Shown one piece after another: positions 59,840 through 64,000 of a DNA stretch of 64,000 nucleotides. Position 1 is the stretch's first letter. Each line of letters starts with the position of its first letter. Both the position numbers and the translations under genes were made by a program. Under the pieces are notes generated by a model. It saw only the letters and a list, made by a program, of their open reading frames with translations. It ran no database searches and was not told where the DNA came from. Source of the DNA: Candidatus Nitricoxidireducens bremensis (GTDB taxonomy: Bacteria; Pseudomonadota; Gammaproteobacteria; Burkholderiales; Rhodocyclaceae). The stretch lies in assembly GCA_030247725.1 (NCBI GenBank), contig JAOTRT010000005.1:225233-289232 (forward strand), written 5' to 3'.

Positions 59840-62440
59840 TTACCTCGGCAAGATGACGTCGAAGGCGGCGCCGCCCTCGATCCGGTTGCGAGCCCGGATT
59901 GTACCGCGATGGGCAAGGACGATATCGCGGCAGATGGCCAGCCCCAGGCCCGTGCCACCGGCGCCGGTGCGGGTGCTGCTGCTCTGGAAGAACTTGTCGA
60001 ACACGGCCTCCAGTTCCGCCTCGGGGATACCCTCGCCCTCGTCGGCAACCGTGATGCGCAGGGCCGCCACACCAACGTCGGCCGATGCCTGCGCATCGGC
60101 AGGAAGTTCGGCCTCCGCCAGTTCGACGGTGATGGTCTTGCCCTCCGGCGAGAACTTGAGGGCGTTCGACAGCAGGTTGCGGATCACCTGGGCGAGGCGC
60201 ACCGGATCGGCCCGCAGCCAGGTGTCGCACTCGGGCCGCAACAGGCGCAGCTGCAGGCCGCGCGCCTCGAACAGGGACTCCACTTCCAGGGCCACTTCGC
60301 GCAGCACATGGCGGGCATCGACGCGGCGGACTTCCATGGCCATCTTGCCCGACTCGAACTTGGAGCTGTCGAGCAGGTTGTTCACGAACTCCAGCAGGCG
60401 GGAGCCGCTCCCCTGGATGCGGTCGAAGTACTCGCGCAGCTTTTCCGGCGGGGCGCCGACGGCCTTGGCATGGCCGAGGCGGGCGAAGGAGAGGATGGCG
60501 TGCATGGGCGTGCGCAGCTCGTGGGACATGTTGGCGAGGAACTCGGACTTCGCCAGGGAGGCCTGTTCGGCGGCTTCCTTGGCGGCCACCAGGTCGGCCG
60601 TCTGGCTCCTGACCAGTTCCTCCAGGTCGTCCCGGTGGCGCCGCAGTTCGGCCTCCAGCCGCTTGCGCTCGGTGATGTCCCGCGCCGTGCCGCGGTAGCC
60701 GATGAAGCGGCCCTTGAGGTCGAAGCGGGGCTTGCCGTTCACGCTGTACCAGAGCCAGCGGCCGTCGTCGGCACGCACGCGGTATTCGAAATCCCGGAAC
60801 GGGCGATGGGCCTCCACGGTGGCCCGGTGGGCCGCCATGGCGCCGACTTCGCAGCCGACGGCGTAATCCCAGCGCGTCTTGCCCAGGGCCGCGCGCCGGA
60901 TGTCGCTCATGTCCCCGAGGGAATCCGAGAAGTGCGTGAAGCGATAGTTCTCGTCCTGCTCCCAGAACCAGTCCGAAGCCATCTGGGAAAGGTCGCGGAA
61001 ACGGTCGAGGGCGGCGTGCAGGTCGCTGATGTCGGTGATGGCGCCCACCAGCCGCTGGGCACGGCCGCCCTCCTCGCCGATGCCACGACCGCGCACCCGC
61101 ACCCAGACGAAATGGCCGTCCGTATGGCGCATGCGCAGTTCGGCGACATAGGGCTCGCCGCGGCGCAGGTGCTCGACGACGAGCTTGCGCAGAGGCAGGC
61201 GGTCGGCCGGATGGATGAGGTCGTTCGGGTCCATGCCGCTCGCGGCGATGCTGCCGACGGGATGGCCGAGCAATTCCTCGAAGCGCGGCGAAACGGTGGT
61301 CTCGCCCGTCGCCAGATCCCGCTCCCAAAGGCCGTCGGTGGTGGTTTCCAGGGCCCGCAGGTAGCGCTCCTCGCTTTCTTCGAGCTTGCTGCGGGTATGG
61401 GTGGCCTTCTCCTCGGCCCAGGCGCTGCGGGTGGCGAAGACCCAGACCACCAACGCCACGAGAAGGGTCAGGGCCGCGCCCAGGGCCACGGTAAAACGGG
61501 AGCGGTCCCGGTCGATGGCCCCCCGGTAGGCCGGCGTCACAGCCGATTCCAGCATCCACAGTTCGCCGCCGACGGAAACGATCTCCTGGCGCGTTTCCGC
61601 CGCCGACAGGCGCCGGCTGCCGGGCAGGGAATCGTAGAGCACGGTTTCGTTGTCGCGCTGCGACAGGTTGGTCAGCAGGCGGCCGGCAATGCCGTAGGGC
61701 AGGTTGGCCGTCGCGTGACGCATGAAATCCTCGGCGCTGAAGAGGGCGAAGATGTAACCGGCAATGTGATGGCGCCGCTCGAATTCGGTTTCCGGCTTGG
61801 CGCCGCCCCGATACACGGGATAGAGGAAGACGAAGCCCTGGCCGTTCTGTCCCGCCAGCAGGGGACGGACATGACTGGTGCCGAGGAGGGCGCCGGAATC
61901 CCGCGCCGCCGCCAGCAGGGTTTGCCAAGCCGGGTCGCCGCCCAGGTCGAGTCCGGGCACGCCGCCGGCGCGCCATTCCGGCGGCTCGGCGTAGCTGACC
62001 ATCCAGCTTTCGGCCGCCCCCGGTGCCGGCCGGGCCAGATAGTCGCCGTAGCCCTCCTGCTTCATGCGCGCCCCCAGGGCCGGAGCTTCGGTGGGAAGAA
62101 GCCGCTCGATATAGCCGAGGGCGAGGAAGCCCGGATGATCCAGGCGCACCGCCATGTCGTCCAAGAAGGACCGCAGCAGGGTGGCATCCATGCGCCCGAT
62201 CTGGCGCCGCGTGCTGCCGAGGGACTGGACGAGGCGCGAATTGGCGCTCAGGCGCGTCTGGGCGCGGGAGAAGAAGATGTCGCTGGCGTTGTCGAAGGCG
62301 ACGAGGGCCTCCCTATCCTCGACCCGGGACATCCATATCCCGCCCCAGACGGTGAGGCCGAAACCGATGACGATGACGATCGCCACGGCTAAGCGGCCGG
62401 AAAGGTTGGGAAAGGAAAGTCGAGTCGCGCGGGTAGGCAT
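59840..62440 (-). CDS. CHASE-PAS-PAS sensor histidine kinase
   Basis: An 866-residue membrane kinase: helix 1 (~17-37, VAIVIVIGFGLTVWGGIWM), periplasmic CHASE domain (~70-300, LALGYIERL, GFVFLYPVYRGG), helix 2 (~318-337), PAS (~355-475), PAS (~480-590), HisKA with His640 in MSHELRTP, and HATPase (NLLSNALKFSP, DEGEGIP, GTGLGLAICRDIV). It has no receiver domain of its own; the two downstream genes carry receivers and are the likely phosphate acceptors. Confidence 0.94.
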   Translation of the reverse strand: MPTRATRLSFPNLSGRLAVAIVIVIGFGLTVWGGIWMSRVEDREALVAFDNASDIFFSRAQTRLSANSRLVQSLGSTRRQIGRMDATLLRSFLDDMAVRLDHPGFLALGYIERLLPTEAPALGARMKQEGYGDYLARPAPGAAESWMVSYAEPPEWRAGGVPGLDLGGDPAWQTLLAAARDSGALLGTSHVRPLLAGQNGQGFVFLYPVYRGGAKPETEFERRHHIAGYIFALFSAEDFMRHATANLPYGIAGRLLTNLSQRDNETVLYDSLPGSRRLSAAETRQEIVSVGGELWMLESAVTPAYRGAIDRDRSRFTVALGAALTLLVALVVWVFATRSAWAEEKATHTRSKLEESEERYLRALETTTDGLWERDLATGETTVSPRFEELLGHPVGSIAASGMDPNDLIHPADRLPLRKLVVEHLRRGEPYVAELRMRHTDGHFVWVRVRGRGIGEEGGRAQRLVGAITDISDLHAALDRFRDLSQMASDWFWEQDENYRFTHFSDSLGDMSDIRRAALGKTRWDYAVGCEVGAMAAHRATVEAHRPFRDFEYRVRADDGRWLWYSVNGKPRFDLKGRFIGYRGTARDITERKRLEAELRRHRDDLEELVRSQTADLVAAKEAAEQASLAKSEFLANMSHELRTPMHAILSFARLGHAKAVGAPPEKLREYFDRIQGSGSRLLEFVNNLLDSSKFESGKMAMEVRRVDARHVLREVALEVESLFEARGLQLRLLRPECDTWLRADPVRLAQVIRNLLSNALKFSPEGKTITVELAEAELPADAQASADVGVAALRITVADEGEGIPEAELEAVFDKFFQSSSTRTGAGGTGLGLAICRDIVLAHRGTIRARNRIEGGAAFDVILPR

Positions 62441-62460
62441 GGGAGCGCCGCATTATGGCC

Positions 62461-62494
62461 CAAAAAGCAAAACGGCTGCCCAGGGGCAGCCGTT
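62461..62494 (-). terminator. terminator after the DUF2892 gene
   Basis: Perfect 10-bp stem AACGGCTGCC / GGCAGCCGTT (62471-62494). In minus orientation it is followed by TTTTGCTTTTTGG. It ends the RND/DUF2892 unit before the CHASE kinase gene. Confidence 0.88.
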
Positions 62495-62517
62495 CCGGGC
62501 CGGGTGCAGGCCTGGGC

Positions 62518-62742
62518 TCAGGCGCAACCGCCCTTGGTCTCGGGCACGCCGAGCTTCTTGAGGATGGTGTCCAGCGGGCAGAAGGTGGTGAAGCCACTCT
62601 GGAACAGGTTGGCGCCGACGAACAGGGTGAACCACAGCCAGCTCATCCGGGACAGGTCCACCTGGCCGTTGGCGTGGGCGAGGCCCAGGGACAGCAGAAT
62701 GAAGAAGCCGGCGATGATGCGGACGATGCGATTGACGGTCAT
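62518..62742 (-). CDS. DUF2892 (YgaP-like) small membrane protein
   Basis: A 74-residue protein with two hydrophobic segments ([17 protein letters not shown] and [17 protein letters not shown]) and the family-typical end [16 protein letters not shown], like the membrane part of YgaP without its rhodanese domain. The Cys in TFCPLD and the terminal KGGCA may be redox-relevant. The start overlaps the RND gene stop (ATGA, 62739-62742). Function not established. Confidence 0.9.
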   Translation of the reverse strand: MTVNRIVRIIAGFFILLSLGLAHANGQVDLSRMSWLWFTLFVGANLFQSGFTTFCPLDTILKKLGVPETKGGCA

Positions 62743-64000
62743 GAAGTTTCTCCTTGGGTTGCGATGCGGCCGTGCATGGCCGCGTAATAGAGGACCGGGA
62801 TGACCACGAGGGTGAGTACCGTGGACACCAGGATGCCGAAGATCAGGCTGAGGGCGAGGCCCGAGAAGATCGGGTCGTCGAGGATGAACAGGGCGCCGAG
62901 CATGGCCGCCAGACCCGTCAGGGCGATGGGCTTGGCGCGGATGGCGGCCGACTGGATCACGGCCTCGGCGAAGTCCATGCCCGTCGCCACCTGCTCGTTG
63001 ATGAAGTCCACCAGCAGGATGGAGTTGCGCACGATGATGCCGGCCAGGGCGATCATGCCGATCATCGAGGTGGCGGTGAATTGCGCGCCGAACAGGGCGT
63101 GGCCCGGCATGACGCCGATGATGGTGAGCGGGATCGGCGCCATGATGATGAGGGGCACCAGATAGCTCTTGAACTGGGCCACCACCAGCAGGTAGATGAG
63201 GATCAGGCCGACGGCGTAGGCGGCCCCCATGTCGCGGAAGGTCTCGTAGGTAACCTGCCATTCGCCGTCCCACTTCAGCGCGTAGCCGGCGTAGGGGTCC
63301 TTGGGCTGCTGGATGAAGTATTCGCCGAGTTGCCCGCCCTGCTCCAGCTCCGTGCCGGCCAGCTTGCCGCGGATGTCGAACATGCCGTAGAGGGGCGAAT
63401 CCAGCTTGCCGCCCATGTCGCCCGTCACATAGACCACGGGCAGCAGGTCCTTGTGGAAGATGACCTTCTCGCGCAGGGTGCGCTTGACTTCCACGACCTC
63501 GGACACGGGCACCAGGTTGCCTTCCCGGCCGCGCACCTTGAGCTTGAGCAACTGGTCGAGGGAATCCTGGCGCTCCGCCGGCAGGGTGATGCGTACGGGC
63601 ACCTCGTACTTGGAATCGCCGTCGTGCACCGGGGTCACGTCCTCGCCCGAGAGGCCCAGGCGCACGGTTTCCACGATGTCCTTCTGGGCGACGCCGAGCA
63701 GGGCGGCCTTGGCCTGGGAGACGCGCAGCACCAGCTTGTCGGCGTCCTCGTCCACCGAGTCGTCCACACCAAGGATATCGGCGGTGCCCTCGAAGGCGGC
63801 GCGCACCTGCTTCGCCACGGCGATCTGGCCGGCGTAGTCGGGGCCGTAGACCTCGGCGACGATGGGCGACATGACTGGCGGGCCCGGCGGCACTTCCACC
63901 ACCTTGGCGTTGCCGCCGGCGCGCTTCGCCACGGCCATGACGCGGTCGCGCACCGACACGGCGATCTCGTGGCTCTGGCGGCTGCGGTGCTTCTTGTCCA
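62739..64000 (-). CDS. RND efflux transporter permease, C-terminal part
   Basis: The last 419 residues of an AcrB/CusA-superfamily pump; the 5' part lies beyond the window and the frame is open to its edge, so the GTG at 63959 is internal. A periplasmic porter region ([37 protein letters not shown]) precedes the C-terminal membrane helices. The conserved motif is [21 protein letters not shown], with the HAE-type end [16 protein letters not shown]. The substrate (drug or metal) cannot be read from this half. It is co-transcribed with DUF2892. Confidence 0.93.
   Translation of the reverse strand, partial: DKKHRSRQSHEIAVSVRDRVMAVAKRAGGNAKVVEVPPGPPVMSPIVAEVYGPDYAGQIAVAKQVRAAFEGTADILGVDDSVDEDADKLVLRVSQAKAALLGVAQKDIVETVRLGLSGEDVTPVHDGDSKYEVPVRITLPAERQDSLDQLLKLKVRGREGNLVPVSEVVEVKRTLREKVIFHKDLLPVVYVTGDMGGKLDSPLYGMFDIRGKLAGTELEQGGQLGEYFIQQPKDPYAGYALKWDGEWQVTYETFRDMGAAYAVGLILIYLLVVAQFKSYLVPLIIMAPIPLTIIGVMPGHALFGAQFTATSMIGMIALAGIIVRNSILLVDFINEQVATGMDFAEAVIQSAAIRAKPIALTGLAAMLGALFILDDPIFSGLALSLIFGILVSTVLTLVVIPVLYYAAMHGRIATQGETS

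Overview
The window is a high-GC (roughly two thirds G+C by eye) stretch of a gram-negative chromosome. Lipopolysaccharide genes of the kdsD-kdsC-lptC-lptA type, a phasin, GlnRS, a nirBD/nrtABC/nasA assimilation set, ANTAR-type NasT and many PAS/GGDEF proteins together suggest a betaproteobacterium, most likely of the Rhodocyclales (Azoarcus/Thauera/Azospira relatives). This placement is inference from gene content and protein style; no rRNA is present to settle it.

Layout. 1-3022 (+): Kdo/LPS-transport operon kdsD(partial)-kdsC-lptC-lptA, followed by an enoyl-CoA hydratase where lptB would often lie. 3130-3926: strongly promoted phasin gene. 3927-4332: gene-free block of interleaved inverted repeats. 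4333-10252 (-): CinA-like protein, EI24/CysZ-like membrane protein, hrpA, and a higBA toxin-antitoxin pair. 10305-14916: crcB (-), glnS (+), a second higBA (+), then a Cys-rich small protein, a KTSC protein and PPK2 (+). 15039-15838 (-): small lipoprotein and a nucleoside deaminase. 15927-20352 (+): HPt-HD-GYP protein, fbp, a receiver-TPR protein and a minimal histidine kinase. 20543-29801 (+): two-partner secretion system with a CdiA-like effector, a lower-GC toxin tip and a putative immunity gene. 29798-41592 (-): FapA/DUF342 protein, aminotransferase, 7TMR-DISM histidine kinase, FKBP isomerase, double receiver, PAS-GGDEF-EAL, two tandem beta-hydroxyacid dehydrogenases and DUF4202. 41646-44466 (+): nasA with a sigma-54 promoter. 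44546-49356: two c-di-GMP enzymes, convergent. 49499-50379 (-): tacAT-type toxin-antitoxin pair. 50492-57282 (-): nirD-nirB-nrtC-nrtB-nrtA with an ANTAR-type attenuator leader, and nasT. 57337-62440 (-): three-gene signalling operon (CHASE kinase, receiver-HATPase, receiver-PAS-PP2C). 62518-64000 (-): DUF2892 protein and the C-terminal part of an RND pump.

How the parts fit. Nitrate assimilation is spread over two transcription units (nasA; nrtABC-nirBD), both with near-perfect -24/-12 promoters and NtrC-like sites upstream. Only the nrt unit has a 5' leader with tandem hexaloop hairpins and an overlapping terminator, the expected RNA target of NasT encoded next door. Much of the rest is signal transduction: at least four predicted c-di-GMP enzymes, several kinases and receivers, and three type II toxin-antitoxin operons. 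All three toxin-antitoxin promoters place the predicted transcription start on the start codon. Start/stop overlaps (ATGA, GTGA, TGATG) are the rule within operons, which makes the 143-nt overlap between lptC and lptA stand out.
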